NCBI RefSeq assembly: GCF_900496995.4 | Contig: NC_044004.1 | Location: 50,374,224 to 50,438,223, forward strand | DNA: 64,000 nucleotides | Reading direction: 5' to 3' | Origin: Aquila chrysaetos chrysaetos | Lineage: Eukaryota; Chordata; Aves; Accipitriformes; Accipitridae | Part shown: positions 25,178 through 40,100 of the stretch, piece by piece | How the letters are laid out: every line of letters starts with the position of its first letter | Numbering within the stretch: the first letter of the stretch is position 1 | Notes under the pieces: generated by a model | The model's database searches: none | What the model was told of the DNA's origin: nothing | What the model saw: the letters and a program-made list of their open reading frames with translations, nothing else | Translations under genes and position numbers: made by a program

Positions 25178-28100
25178 TCAGAGCAGCTGCAGCAGTTTTA
25201 ATGTGTGTGAAAGGGAGGCCGGCTCAGCAGATGCTAAGTACTGGCAGCACAGCCAGTCTTCCAGTTCAATGCTCCGCTCCATGTCCACAGCCCTCTCTGC
25301 AAACTTCATCATGAGCAGGGCACGCTTCATGTCCACCCAATTCTGAAGCACCTGGCAGAGGGCTTCCTCATGGCTGAGGGGCTGCTCAGTGAGGTCTTTC
25401 CGGGGCCCCCAAAGCAGACACTGCAGCATCCGCTTGGCCTCGGTGATCCGCACACGCTTGATGGGATCCGCTTCCAGTAGCAGGTGGGCCAGCTGCTGGA
25501 GCCCGCGGGAGTAGATGGACAGGCAGGGCAGAGCAGGGAGGTCCTCAGGGCTGTACTCCTGCTCCCTGAGGTGCACCTTCTCCTCAAAGGGGTTGGGCTG
25601 GTGCAGCAGCTCGTAGATGAGAATACCAGTCTGAAACTCATCAAACTTCTTGTACTGAGAAGCCGACACAATCTCCGGGGCCAGCCGGGCCTGACTCTTC
25701 TTCAGTTTGGAGTCTCCACTTCCTGGCTTCTGTTTGGCTTTCAAAAAATTGCTGATGATGAGGCGGGGTAAGTGTTTGTCATCTTTGGCTTTCACACAGC
25801 TCATGGGGGGCTTGCAGGGGACAAGCAGGAGGTTCTCCAGGCACAGGTCACGATGGATGATGCCGTGCTCTTTGAGATGCTCCAGGCCATTGCAGAGCTG
25901 GAGGAGCAAGAAGCAAACGCGACGTTCGTACAGCTCGGGCTTGGCTTGGTGCAACATCACCGAGTCCCTCACGAAGTCAGCAGTGGTCTGGCTTGGCACC
26001 TCCCGGGTAATGACCACCACACAGTCGTGCTCACTGGCAGTGCGGGAGGGATGGAGGCCATCCCCAGGCATGCTTTTCCCCACATCTGAGGCCAGCAGCA
26101 TGCTGGAGGGGACAGAGGCCACAAAATGCCCACAGTCCTGCTGGATGTTGAAGTGGACTGGCACTGCAGGGCTGCAGTATGAAGCAGCCACCTTGGACTC
26201 CTGGGTTTTACAAATCTGTGAGGAGAGACCAGAAGAAAAGTCTCATCAGTCAGTGACAGAGGCAGGGCAGAGAACAGAAGTTCAGAGGTGGGTTCCTAAG
26301 CTGAGATTTGCAGATGCTAAGGAAGACATCACTAGAAGTAGGGTGCGCATTGGTCCTTTTAGTACTTTAAACTATCTCCTGGCTTGAGGATCTTTCTTGT
26401 CCTGCAACACCCCACCCTTAGCAACCAGATGTCTGGGTTGCATTTCTGGGCATGCTTCTTTTGCCAGGCAATGCCCAGTATTTGCAGGAAAGGAGGAAGG
26501 CAGTCCTCCCATGAGTAACTTCTTGAGATTTTGTTTCATTGCCGCAGAAGCAACATAACTTTCACATCACAGATGTCATTGAGATTCCCCCCCGAGACTC
26601 AGGAGACATTCTGCAGAGGGAAAAGCAAAGCCTGTGGCAGAAGATGTGCTGCCTCCATCTCTGGAGATGGTTAACACTTGCCTAGATGAGGCCCCACACG
26701 ACATGACACAGCTGCGAGGGTGGTCCTGTTTAGAGTGAGGGGTGGACAGAGACCTCCAGCACTTTCTTCCCACCTAATGCTTCTCTGGTCTGAAGCCCTG
26801 GAGCCACTTTCACATCCTCCTCAACTGCTCCACTTCCTTGCTGTCAGCAAGTACTCTCAAACCCCTGATCAATGGCTAAGGGAAACCAGCAGCAAGTTGT
26901 ACTCATCAGCACAGGGAAAAAACACCAGAGAGAAAATGGGAGCTAACAACAGGCTTAGAAATAAGTGAGAGTGCAGCAAACTCGAGGGAAAAAAGCATTT
27001 TATAATCTGGATTCTCTTATACCCACATGACTTTTATCTTCATTTTGTTATGTATTTTAGCTTTATGACTGCATTAAAGACTAAACAAACTCATACTCAA
27101 GTATCCATTAGCTTATGGGGCCTTCTGGCGTTTCTATTATACACTTCTTTTTTTTTTTTTTAATTTTATTTAGCGATGTATTTATATCTCACCCACAGGA
27201 ATCGGCAACAGGCTGAAACTCAGCATAAAAGGTTTCAAACCCTGGAGCGTGCCACTGCCAGTCACAGCATGCGTGCAAAATCGGACAAGAAATCAATTTT
27301 GCCTCAGAGTTAAAATAAATGCAAGAATAGAGAGGAGCTGGAAAAGTGGGCTGCTTTTGTATTCCTCTAGCAAGGGTCTGAATCTAGGCATTTGCAGGTA
27401 ATTCACTGAGATGAGACGATACTGTGGAGATGGGGCATTTCGAATCCCCATTGTCCTCTCTTTTCTAAACAAAAATACCCTGCCGCGGCTGCATGCTTAT
27501 TTTGTGGAAAGACAAGCTTTGGAGAGCTAGGCAGACTGCAGATTAACACAGTGGGATGCAGGAAGACGCAGAAGGTCCCCAAAGGCAGAGGAGGCCTTCC
27601 AGCCCTCTGCTGAACAAGCCTGCTTTTTCCTCCCCACGTAGAGAAGACGTGTAAGGCTTAGGAAAAGGGGAGGAACTCCTGTGAGAGAGGAGCCTCTGGA
27701 AGAATAACTGCAACCAAACGAAGACAGGGAGATCTTCCCCAGCCAGCCATTCTTCGTGACTTTGGCTGCACCAGAGGCATCGTCCATGCAGCAAGCTCCA
27801 AGTAGGAGCCTGGGGCTGGCTTAGTCACGCATCTTTAAGTGGAGAAAGAAGCCAAGGCGTGGAGAATATCTTGGCTTAAATCCTTCAAAGCCATTTCATG
27901 TAACCCTGGCTCCTTCTAACTGTTTTATACGTGTCTGTCTGTGCACAGCCCAAACTCTGGCTCCTGCTCCTCAGCAGGCTCCTTGGCTCAAGTCAGATCC
28001 TCTGCCCATTTTCAGCTCTCCAAGTCTAATTTTAACTACAGGTCTGTGATCTCCTTCATGTCAGAAAATCTGTACCAGAAGCCAGGAGGGGCAGCTAGGA

Positions 28101-31100
28101 ATCAGCCAGTTGTAAAGTTTCACAATTGTCCTCTACTTCAGCTACCAAAAGGAAGGTGGCACATGGGAACGTTGCAGGAGGTGTACGCATGTACATGTGT
28201 AAACACATATACAACTTAAGTTCACTTTATGCTGGCACAGAGTACGGCCATGTTGCAGTGTTTTTGGCTTTGTTAAGGCACTCTGCAGTGTACCAAGGGC
28301 ACAGAGTAAGCCCACATCACATGCAGGGACACAAGCACAGTCCCATTAAGAAAGTGAAATGTGCTGTTTCTGCCTTGGCAAGAATTCATGCACTACAGCC
28401 ATAGAGCTGAGCCTCTGAACCCCACCTAACATGGCAGGCAAGAGCAAAGGTGTGTGCGTGCCACAAGGAACTGCAGATTGAAAAGGAGCACACCAGTTCA
28501 CCATGCAGTTCTTGGGTTTCAGAAGGAACGTTGTGATGGATTTAGGTATAACACACAAGAGAAGCTGCAGCTCTGAGTGCTGGACTAGGGGTATTGATGC
28601 AAGATCTCATCTAACTCCATTCTCTTTATTTACAGCCCCCCTGTTGGGTTGACTGTACTTCCTTTAGGATATGAACTGGCTTTAAAGCTATCACTTAACT
28701 AAAACATCCCCTTGGGGTTCATAATGGTGGAAACGATTCAGCATAGATTTTTTTTTTTCCTTGCTTAATGCATCTCTGACAGTGCTTTTTCAGGAATTAC
28801 TTTAGGTTTTGAAAACAACCTGAAGAGTAAGCAGCAATGAGATGCCCCTAGGGTTAAGTCAGAATAGAAATTAAAGGCCCTGTATTCAAGTAGTAACGTG
28901 GGTCAAGAACCCAAAATCCATGGGATGTCCATGGAACGGATTGGATAAGCTTACTTATCCAGGTTTCAAAGAGCTGAACTATTGCAACTCAAGTTTCCAT
29001 TTCAAACATGGATTCTGTAGAGTTACAGGAAAATGTTTCAGACCTGACCTTACACAGCACGTCTGGGTCAGGCTCTCATTGTTTAATCGAGATCTACAAT
29101 ATCTTAACACCTGCAGTTTCAAGATCATATAAGCACTCACATGGTTTCTGGGTCAGACCTTCCACTTAAAAGGCAAGCAGAGGCAAAAATGCTGTCTTTT
29201 GAACAGCCTTTCATCAGCTTGTGTCATCAGAGCCAAATGTCTCTGAGTTTACAACATCGTATTTGCACAAAGATTTTTTTAGAGAGAAGCTGGTTGGCTT
29301 TCAGACCCTACTAGTCTGCAGCAATAAGCATCTGACTGGCATTTGTTCCAACAAAAACTACTTCTCCAAATTAACCTTTGCAAGTGGTAGGAGAAAAGCG
29401 GCAATTTTGGAAGGGGCTTTGCTCGCCCAACTTCACCTGTGAGAAAGACAAGCAGAGGAAACAGGCCATTGTGTGCTGATGGTACTTCTCAAAGGCGTAC
29501 CACTAAGTCTGCTTCCCACTCTTTCATTCAAATCCATACACCAGAAAGGGGGAAAAAGAAGCTCGAAGGTTCAGTCCCAGCTCAGCTACGGACCCCCACG
29601 CAGCTTTGGACCCTGCAGCTCTTTGCCTCATCCTCCCAACTGGAAGATGGAGATAAGCCTGGATGCCTCCCGGGTGTGGCCTTACCTTCACAGCATAGGT
29701 GGTAGAAGGGTCCTTGGAGCAGGTGGCACAGTAATATATTGCATCCCCCGAATCGCAACAGGGCTTGTTGCACGCCAGCTTGAAGAGCGACCAGTTGTTC
29801 TCACTGAAGTGCAGCTCATTCTTCTGCTCCCGCATGAAGCAGTCCTCACACTTGGCAACCAGGCGGCGCAAGGACTCGGCGTAGAGGGCCCCCAGCTTGG
29901 CGTATACCCCCTCCTTGCTGTCGATGTTGCTCAGGAGGTTGTGAAGCTGGAGGCTGGAGCCCGATGACACCTGGCTGGACACACTGAGCTGCGAGGAGGA
30001 AAGGGACTGGAGGTTTCTGCTGGGGATGCAAGCCCCTGTGCTCTTACCAGTGGCTGAACCCCAGTAGCTGTTTCCTTTGGAGCCTTTCTCCAGGGACTCA
30101 GAGGAGGAGAAGGTGCCAGGGCGGCCCCCCAGGCTGGCTGGGTGGATGAAGGGAGGCTCCTCTCGGAGGCAGACGTTGCTCTCAGAGTGGCTGACATTCA
30201 GCCTGGGGCTGGCACCACCGGCTGCTCTGCCTGAAGACGCCTGTCCCCCAAAAAAGCCATCTGGGGAGGACACCGTTCTGCTTACTGTCTTCTTCTGGGG
30301 CAGAGGGGGTGGGCAGCTGGGGGCAGAGGAGGAACCATCCTCACCGGAGGCAGGAAGGAAAGGGACAGGGGGAAACACTTGGCTCTCAGCTGGAGGGGGC
30401 GAGTGGTTTGGCTCAGATGAGCGCCCTAGGAGACAGCAACACACAAGAAGATGCCATGAGTGGCCCTTGCGGCCTGGAAGCGCAGGACCCTCTCCATGTC
30501 CCTGCCACCCCCACAGGCTACGTCTCCCAGGGTCCCGACTGGGAACAAAGCAGCAAGCCAGGTTACGTCTGAACCCAGCGCACAGTCCTCATCTATTCAT
30601 GACTGCAAAGCTTCACTGAAGGTGTTAGGGACTTAATCCAGTTAAATACAGCAGGTTTGCAAAGCAGGCTGCAACCAGCCATCTAGAGAAATGCTCCCCC
30701 CCGAAACCACTCCCCTATGAACTGCATACACAGTAGTAAAAAGCTAGTAGAGGGTAAATATTAAAGGTGTGACGTCATCCACAGGGAGGTAAGAATGAAG
30801 CACTCCGGATTCTCTTAAACACAGCCTGTTTACCTGGGAGCTGCCACCCAGTGCTTCAGCAGCACGGTGTGATAAGGAGAGAGTCACACTACACAGCTCT
30901 GTCCCTCCAGCTGTACCAGAGCAGCCCAAGAAGTATATTGAACCTGTCTCTCTGCCTCACACAGGGTATGGGTCACTGGGCAAGGCCCAGGATTTTGGCA
31001 ATTTCCATCCTCCTGAAAAAATCTGGCCTCCCCCCCTGCTGCCTGTCCTCCAGCTTATTGCCAGATCTCTTTGCTGAGGGCAGCCTGGCCCCACTACATA

Positions 31101-34100
31101 CCACTAAACCCCAAGCAGCTCCACGTCCTATCTGGCCATGGATTGGGTTGGGATGGCTGGCTTTTTTCAGGCAGCTGTAGCAGCTGTTTTCTTACCCTGG
31201 ACAGACTGGAGACAGGTGATACAGTTGCATGTCATGGAAGAAGGGGAAGGAAAACGAAAAGGAAAAAAAGATGATTTGACATTGAAATAAAAAGCAATAA
31301 TTTCAGGTCATGGAGATGGAACGAATGAGGAGTGGAGGGGTCTGCAGGGGAAATTAAAAGAAGAGACGTAATTTCAGAGAATTTTCTATGCCACTTGAAT
31401 GACAGGCAGGACTCTTGATAAACTTGAGGTCTGCTAACACCTTGAAAGGTGCGTGGTGGGGTTTTTCTCCAAGCAAGCTCAGCAGATAGCAGGATCTATT
31501 GCTTTCTTTGAACCCGGCTTCCAAAGCTGCAGAGTGATAGCAAGCCACCCTTCCTCCTCACGAGGCTGCTGGTGAAGGTTCAGCTGCCAGCAGGCACTTC
31601 CTCACAGTGTCTTTCTGCTTGCTCCACAGGAACGCCCTGGGGCAGCTTCATGTCAGCCCGCAGCAGGCGCTTGTCTCCCTCACAATCCTAGTGACTCACC
31701 AGTTCTCGCACACAACCTCCAAGTGCAGGGGCTCAGATCCCCAAGCTCCCAGCCTGTCCTGGCGTGTCGCATGCAGCCTCAAAGCCGCACCAGCTGTGCC
31801 AGAACAGCAATCCCTGTTAGCTGCTCTCCACCTGGAACGGCATGAGTTGAGGCCACGTCCCTTAGTTCTCAGCTACTAGGGTGGATGCCGGCACGATCTG
31901 TCTTTGTCCTTCCCCACTAGAGTTTGGTAGCATGACATTAATTTTCATTTGTCCGCTCCACTGTCAAGGCTGCCTATATGCTCCTGCTGCAATACACCCC
32001 ATCCCAAGCAACAGCATTGAGAGACACCCCAGGAATGAGCAGCACTGATTTTGGCTTCTGTAGCAGATGAGGTTCCCATGCAAGGCAGTTTCGGCACCCC
32101 ATTTCTGACAACATGCTCAGAAACAGCTCTGCAGGAAATGTTGTGAATCAGCACACGTCCCTTTTGCTCCAGTTTCTGGGTGCTGAGCTCTCTGACTCCC
32201 ATTGGGCCCTTGCCCCAGCTGTCTGCCTGCATTGTATACCCAGTCGCCAAGCAATTGACTGCTCTCCAGTTTCAGCTGCTCTGCAGCCGCACAGGTAACT
32301 GTGGAGCCCATGGCTCAACAGGGATGCATGCCCCAAGCTTTAATGAAAACCCAGACATCTGCATCACACTCTGCCCGGTCCATGGGAAAGATCCCCTCTG
32401 TTAAAACCCTGTCAAAAGCCACAGGCAGGGATCGTTCAGCATGGCATCTCTCGCCACTTCCAGTCCAAGGGGCTTTGACAGAGGATACAGCCAAGAGAAA
32501 TTCTTCAGCATACAGCCCAAGAGCAACTCAACAGAGGCATCTCTGCCAGGACACGCAGCTGAATCCCCGTTTTGAGAGGCAAGATTTACTTGACAGAACC
32601 TTACGGAACAAACGTCAGCACTGGAAGCTTTGGCAACCAGTCCACATGCCTAGCCCACAAATGCCAAACTGCTCTTACGTTTTTTTATGTGCTGCTGGGC
32701 TCTGCCCCAAGCACAGGTTAACGAATGAAACCCTTTCACAACTTTCCTAACAGTGCTCTGCACCTTCAGTGTAGAGTCCCTCTGCATGTCAAGGGCTTAA
32801 AAGTTTCCCCCCGCTTCATATTTTAACATCTGACAGCATAGCCAATTAATTTGAGCTCACCTCACTCAGTGATTGACTGCATAGCTTCTTGCTTGCATCA
32901 GCAAGAAAAATTGCATTTGGGTTATTCATTTAAAAACTCATGTTTCCCAAGATGAGTTGAAACAGTCGTTTCTGTTAGTGAAGGCAGAGAAATCCTCTTG
33001 TCCCATATCATTTTTGACAGCAAATTGCTTCTGTGCCCAGCAAGTAAAGATCCAACATATGTGAGTTTTTCTTCCCCCTGTACAATTTCCTGGCATGGTC
33101 TCACTCTCAGACTCCAAGTTAGCAGTGGAAAAATGGAGTTTCCAGAGCTCTGGCTCTTAATTTTATTGCTGCACTTTGTTGCTCTTGGAAAGACAGAACT
33201 TCCACTACACGAAGGCTGCTTTTGCAAAGGAAATACTTTCTGAGCTGGTGAACATGTTAGTGCATGTCTAAGTTACGCACTGATGAAAAAAGTGACTTCA
33301 TAGTAAGTATTTTTTAATCTCAGTTAAACGAGTGCAGGCAGATTTTTTCCCCTTCAAGAAATAACTGGGAACACAATGAGAGGGAGAGACCACCTCTAGC
33401 ACAAGACTCTTTCTGGTACTACTCAAATCTATGGAGGACTTTCTATGGCAGGGCTACTTGTGACCTCGCGCAACGTATGAAGCACAAGCAGGATAAGGAC
33501 AATTGCTTTCAGATGGAGGTTTTATGCAGACAAGAAGAGAGCTACAGGAGAATGATTTTGATGTTTGCCAAATGAAAAAGGGAAAAGCCCATGATGTTGC
33601 CCTGACCCTGCCACATTCATTTTAAGTACATCAAGAGGCAGAAGGGTAGAAGTGGAAAGATGAAGGGTTGCTGGGGAAACTAGGTGATTGGACCCTCATG
33701 ATCCCTGCTCTGAAGATGCTGCCTCAGCAGTGGGCCTCAGGATGGAGGTAACTCCTTCCTCCGGTCCGATGCTACCTCTCCCACACCCAGTGGTCACTTA
33801 CTGCCATCACTGCCAGTTTGTGTGTCCGAGTCGAGGCTGTCAGTGGAGCCAGCGGTGAAGCTGACGTGGACGCTCCTGAAAGGTGGGCTGAGGCTCTCGG
33901 CAGAGCTGTTGCTGACCCTCTCTAACTCAGCGTTACTCGGGTTCATTTTCAGAGTGTGCCTAGAGAGAGTGAAAGAAAAGAGTCAGGAGACAGATAGCAA
34001 AAGATACCCTGCATGCACTCGTGCATGGAGACTCAAGCCAAGAGCAGCCTTAGCTTGGTCCCTGCCCATCCATACAGACACCATGCAGCCTGTTACCATG

Positions 34101-37100
34101 CCACGACACCTCATTCCTGTGCATTTTTCTTCTTTCTCTGGCACCTGGGGATCACATCCTACTGACACTGAGCAGGTCATAGGCTTGCAGCCCCCATGCC
34201 AGCCCCTCATGACAAACCAGCTGTGCTTGAGCAGAGAGAGAACCACTGAGCCAACATCATCCAGCCCCAGTCTGTGCCTCCTTTGCCTAGTACATGTGGG
34301 GTCCTGGACCACATCTCATCTTGGCCACCGTCACTGGGAAGTGAGGACCCACCAGCATTTGCCTTCAGTAAAGTTCTCAAAGGAAGGGAGTGGCATCACT
34401 CCGTCCATTTTACAGAAGGGCAGGTTGAGGCTGGGTGTCAGAACCCAATTCCTTCATGGCAGAGGCATAAGCAGAAGAAGAGTCCATCCCTAGCAGCTGT
34501 TGTCTCCTCAGTGCATCACAGTAACAACTGACACCTTCCGAAAGAAGAAGCGCCTCTGCAGAAAACAAGTGTCTGCCAAACTCAGGACCTACCATGCAGC
34601 TTTTAATGCAAGACCTACAGTTTTCCATGCAGCTTCCATCTAAAAAAATAAATAAATAAACCATAAACTGGGTTTATAATCTGCCAGGTCACAGTTTAAG
34701 TGATCAGTTGTAGGCAAGCAGGACTTTCCGCTAAGATAAAGAATTTCCCTTGCATTTTCTTCATTTTTTCCTCCCTGGAAAACAACAGAAACTGTTGAAA
34801 TCAGGCAGCACATCAGAGCACAAACACTCCTAGCTTTGGTACGGTTCAGACTCTCTATCAGCCAGCAAACGAAGGTTATCAGTCCACATTTTTAAAGTAA
34901 AACTGCCAATCTGCTGATAAAATTCAACACGTCGTTGATCAAGAACGTAAAAAGGTTAGTGGCAGACTAAAAAAGAAAAAGGACTTCCACCAGCTATCTT
35001 GCTGGAAGGTATCCGGCGTTTCCTAATCAGACGGCTGAATGGCTGCTGAGAAAGACAAACAAAAGACGTGCATGACTGTTTTCTTGTGGCACCCCGTTCA
35101 GGCGCACAGGGTCCCTCCTCTTCCAAAACCCCCAAGCACAGCAGATGCCACGAGCGATTTTTATTTGAAGATTGAGAAATGATTCGTTCCCCATCCAGAC
35201 AAAGCACTTACTCTCGTGTCCACACCACCACATGGAGAGCAGAGTGTATGAGAAGCCCGGAAGAAACTTCTGCCAGACTTCCTCATTTGCCTGAGCAGCC
35301 TCGGTCTAAAAATACTCAGGGGCTGATGAAAATAAGGCTCTAAAAACCACCTCAGGTATAACTCAGCAGAGACACTGGTCTTGCACCAGTGACGAATCCA
35401 CCACGGCAAGCCTCTTGGGGATGATTTACAAAACTTCGCAATGTACCACACAAGTCACAGTTAAAAAATAAAAAGTGAGAGAGACACACATTGAGGTTTT
35501 TAGCTCTGTTACGATTAATGCTGTTGAAAGCAACCAACTGGACTTAAATCCTTTTCACTTTTTTTTTTAATTATAAAGATATATCTGTATCCTATAACTT
35601 TCTCAGACATTTAACTTCTAGTAATTTGGGGGGAAAAAATGCATGGGTGCATACATGCGGGTACACTGTCTGACCTGGCAAGAATCAAGGAAGCATTTAG
35701 ATCCATAAGAAAAGAAAAAACTTTTGCAAGAGAGCCCGTCTCGATTTGCACAGATGAGAGGTTTTCTAATACATTCCTCCCCCACCCCCCTCCCCAAGAA
35801 AAGTTGGTGCATTTCTGTTTCATTCCCATCTCTTAAACACAAATCCACAGAGCTGCCTTACCATTCCCGCACTCAGAGAGAGATGGGACTTTGCTCGGTG
35901 GGGTCCAAGGTCCACCGCACGCAGCCACACCTATTCCTCCAAGCAACCTGGGCGCAACGCGGTGACGGCCAGAACCATGCTGGCTGCTGCCTTTGCCGAG
36001 CTCAACGTCGCGGTGAAGTCAGATGTACAGAGAGCCCTGTTTCCTCTCCGTACCGCTGTGACTTATGTAAAATGCAGTTCCTGAATAGGCACACCGAAAT
36101 AGAAATTGTTTGCTGCTTAAACGACATCCTGCTCTTGTTTCAGATGTTACAGCCGGGCTGGCTAATACCGCCTGGAAATACCTCCGCTTTACATCTCCCT
36201 CTCCGCTTCACATCTTCCTCTTTCCCTATGAGCTGCTTGAAGCCCAGGCTGCAGCCTGCACAGATTAAAATACCGCCCACTATACCAAAGAATTACTGAA
36301 AACACTTGCTAGGGTCAAACTCTCCCATTTCAGTAAAATTCCACCCCAAGAGCTGAACAGCTCATCGCTGCAACAGCCTGTGGGATCTTGATTTACAGCT
36401 AACCCGAACTTCCCCTGCTTTGCTAGTGTTCCTTCCACCACGTGTGACTGCGAGGGCACAGGTGGCTATTCTCCGTCTTGCCCTTTTCACCAAAGGTTAT
36501 TGGAAATAAAGAGCATCAACCCATCTTAAACCTGAAGAAATCACTGGGATTGCCCCCCCACCAGCTTGCTGACATCTGTGGGCTCCACTCCCCTTCAGAA
36601 AGATATAGCAGTTGTTAATTTACCTCCATTTCAAAAATCTGTGCTCAGCACCTTAAATGTAACCAGCAACTTCAAGAGAAGCACCAGAGCCTCCTTCATG
36701 TGCCAGTGCATAAAGAACAGGTCACAAGAGTCAGCTCTCCCAGTCTAATAACCTAAAAGGACAGGATTTCCAGCTCTCGAAATTATTCTGGTGGCTTTAA
36801 ATACACTTCAATTACTCAACATCCTCCATGCAACACACTGGCATATTCAGGCAACCCTTCCCGTTCGCTATTCCCCAGTTTTCCCATCCTAAACAATTTC
36901 ATGCAGCTGGCTTTCCACATGATTCCCACAGTCCTGCCTAAAACAAGTCAAGGTTGAAAACAGCCGTCGTGTGAAAAAAACCCACCACCCCCCCCCCCCC
37001 CCCCAAACCAAAACCAAAACAGTTTGGAGTTCTGTAACATTGCAAAGGGACCCAGATCATTTGCCATGCCCCACGTCGCACCTCTGGCCAGGGCATGCTT

Positions 37101-40100
37101 CGTCTTTCCCGTGATTCATATTCAAGTAGTAGCCATGTGTTTAATTTCACATTTCTTAACAGATCGGGGTCCCACCTGATGCTGCTGCGGGACTCCAGCA
37201 TCGCTGACTGCGTGCCTTGCACTTCTCCGAGAGAGAGTGGAGACGGGCACCAAAGCACGGCTCCCCTAACTACAGCAGACACGCGCCTCTTGGCGTATCG
37301 CCCCAGGGATCCCTTGGACTCAGGGCATGCCTTCGGCTTGGATTTCCTGCCCAAGATTTGACATGCAGCTCTGATTACCTACCAAAAGTGCAAGGGGCAG
37401 GGAGGTTTTGAGAGGGGGAGAAGGCCACTCGGACACAAGAGCTGCAAGGCTCACGCTTGCTCCTTTCCAGCAGCCATCACACGTGCAGCCTCTTGGCAGC
37501 CGTGAAGGATGCTGGAAGGCATCCCTCCCCAGCGCAGAGACCCGATCACAAGGAGCACCCGCTCTGCAGCCCCATCACGGAGGTTTCCCAGCCTTGCTGT
37601 GCCGGCAGGAGGGGTCACTCCTTCTCAGCACAGATGACAGGACTTGAACAGCTAACAGAGATGCTGAACTTTATACATCATGCAAAAGGGGAAGGAAGCA
37701 GAGGAGAGCAGAGAACACACACAAAACACTACAAAACAAACCGCACTCCAGGACAAGTCTGGTGATAATGTCAGCAGGACACCCCCTCCAAAATAAAATA
37801 CTGGAACTAATGCATGGCAGAGAGAAAAGCTAGACTGCATTACAGCATCAAACACAACACATGGCTGGGCATAATTATTACACAAGAGGAAGCACCGTTG
37901 TACCATATGCTTGTCTATCATGAAACGTGAATAATTATATCTTCCTCCCTCCACTGCTCGCTCTTCTAGCATCTTCCCCTGGATGCACAGGGCAGTTAAA
38001 AGCCAGCATACAGGAGCTTACAACATTTGAGGCTTGGATTTGTACTTATCCTTCTGCTACCAGCTGGCAAACATGGAGAAACCAAAATCGAGGTGAGTGG
38101 AAGAAAGGATTTTGAAACACTCCTAGCTCTGTCCAGAGGACTACACCGCTCCTCCCTGTAGCAAAAAGGTTTTACATAGCGCAGGTTAAGTTGAAACAAG
38201 GGTTTGGAGTCTGGGGATGCAAGGGGAAATTTGGATGCGGTGCAGAATTAAGATGGCAGATGGGTCAAAAATTAAATCACTGCATGCTCCGATGTGGTGA
38301 AGAGGACACCAAATCTCATTTCAATTTCCAACTCTGCACTTTTTAAAGTGGTAAGATAGGAAACACACAGAAAAGTGAACAACTTTCATTTTAAAAGAAA
38401 CGAACTCTCCTAAAAGATTGGCTGATAAATCACTACCTTTTAAAAATGATCCACTGGCAGAAGCAGCACCAGAAATTGCCAATTAGTTTCAGACAAAAAA
38501 CACAGGGGAATCCAAAAGGTGTATTTCCTCCCTGTTCTGGAGCATGATTCTCTCTCCTGCTTGAGCCATACCCTCCCTTCTTTGCTTTATTTACTTATTT
38601 AATTATTAATTATGTATTTAAATAGACTCCACCCAGAGTTTCTTATTTATTTATTTATTATTTAAATAATAATAAATCGGGCTTGTCCTAGACCAAACAG
38701 CAACTCCCTGCTGTCATCCACAGTCACGGACAAGAGGGCCAAAACCTGGGACCCGTGTGACTTCCAATTGCATTTGTAATTGCCACAGCAGCTCCATGTA
38801 GCCAGTCTGCTTTTGCCACAGGGGTACACCCTGACACTGAGCTCCAAGGAGAAACAGATGCCTTGGGAATGGTAAGAAAGGGGGAATATTCTGTCTCAGG
38901 TGCAGCACTGCTCCGTCGCAAACCGATTCCTGGCGAGGAACACACAGCGCAGTCCCACCAGCCAGCACCACCTCCCCAGCAAGGAACAAACCTGGCTCTT
39001 TTCCTGGTGATCCAATTCCCAACATAGTCGTTTTTTTGTAACGCTCTTGTTTTCTGTTCCCTCTGGCAACAAGCGGCAGCAGCAGCACCGTAACATGCAA
39101 TCTTGGCACACCTCAAGCTCATTTGTCCTGGCTGTTTTCAGTGATGGCGGGTGTCGGGATGTGCCGTGCTACGCACCTTTGTTACGCCAAGCGAGTGCAT
39201 TCAGCAAATTTCAAAAGTTATCTACGGTGCTGCCTTTTGAAGGTGGCATTAATTATGATGAAAACAGCTCAAGAGCCAACAGCTCGAGATGCAAAACAGC
39301 ATCACTGTTTCCTTTCTTTAAGAGGCACATGAAATAAATTAACCGTCAAGGTTTTGCAGGCTAGAAGGAACCGTGAGGATCATTTAGCCTGACCTGCTGC
39401 ATGAGAGACACATAAATTTCAGCAAAGATTCATTCCTCATGCCAAGAAACTGAAGGCCACGCTACGGCATTTCACACCAAAGAACCTTTAAATCATTGCA
39501 CGTACAAGTCCTGGGGATCCTAGTTCCCCTGGTGAGCCCTTTCCTTAGCCAACTACCTTCCCAGCTTTTGGAAGAAGACCAGCCACTATCTTCCCTTTCC
39601 AATCTCTTTCCTCTTGTAATTAAACTCATTTTCCATTCCGTTTCAGACCAAGCAAACCTTAAACATCTATAATCTTTTAAACAAGCAGGAAAAAAGGACT
39701 GTATGAAGAAACAGTCACAAGAGGTCCAGAGTAGATTTATGTGGGATGAAACAGGCACAAATTCATTATTTTCTTTTTTTGCACCAACTTTTAAAACTCC
39801 CTAAAATCACTCCTTCCGCCATCCTAAGAGACAGCTTACTGCAAAACCAGAGTTTCCTCAGTGCCTGGCAGGAATTCACCCTGTAAAAACTTTTTTCCCT
39901 TTTAATTGTTAGAGCCAAGATGAACAAAACATCTACAGAGTCCCTTTTTCTTTCTCTGCTTTGAAACTAGTTTGAACACACATGTGAGTTTTCTTTAAAA
40001 TAAGCAATTAAGTTTAATTAGAAAAGTCAAACAGGCAGGCTTCATTTTCCAGCATGAAATCAAATACCTTGCTGCAGCTTGAGATCTAGAAGGAAAAAGG

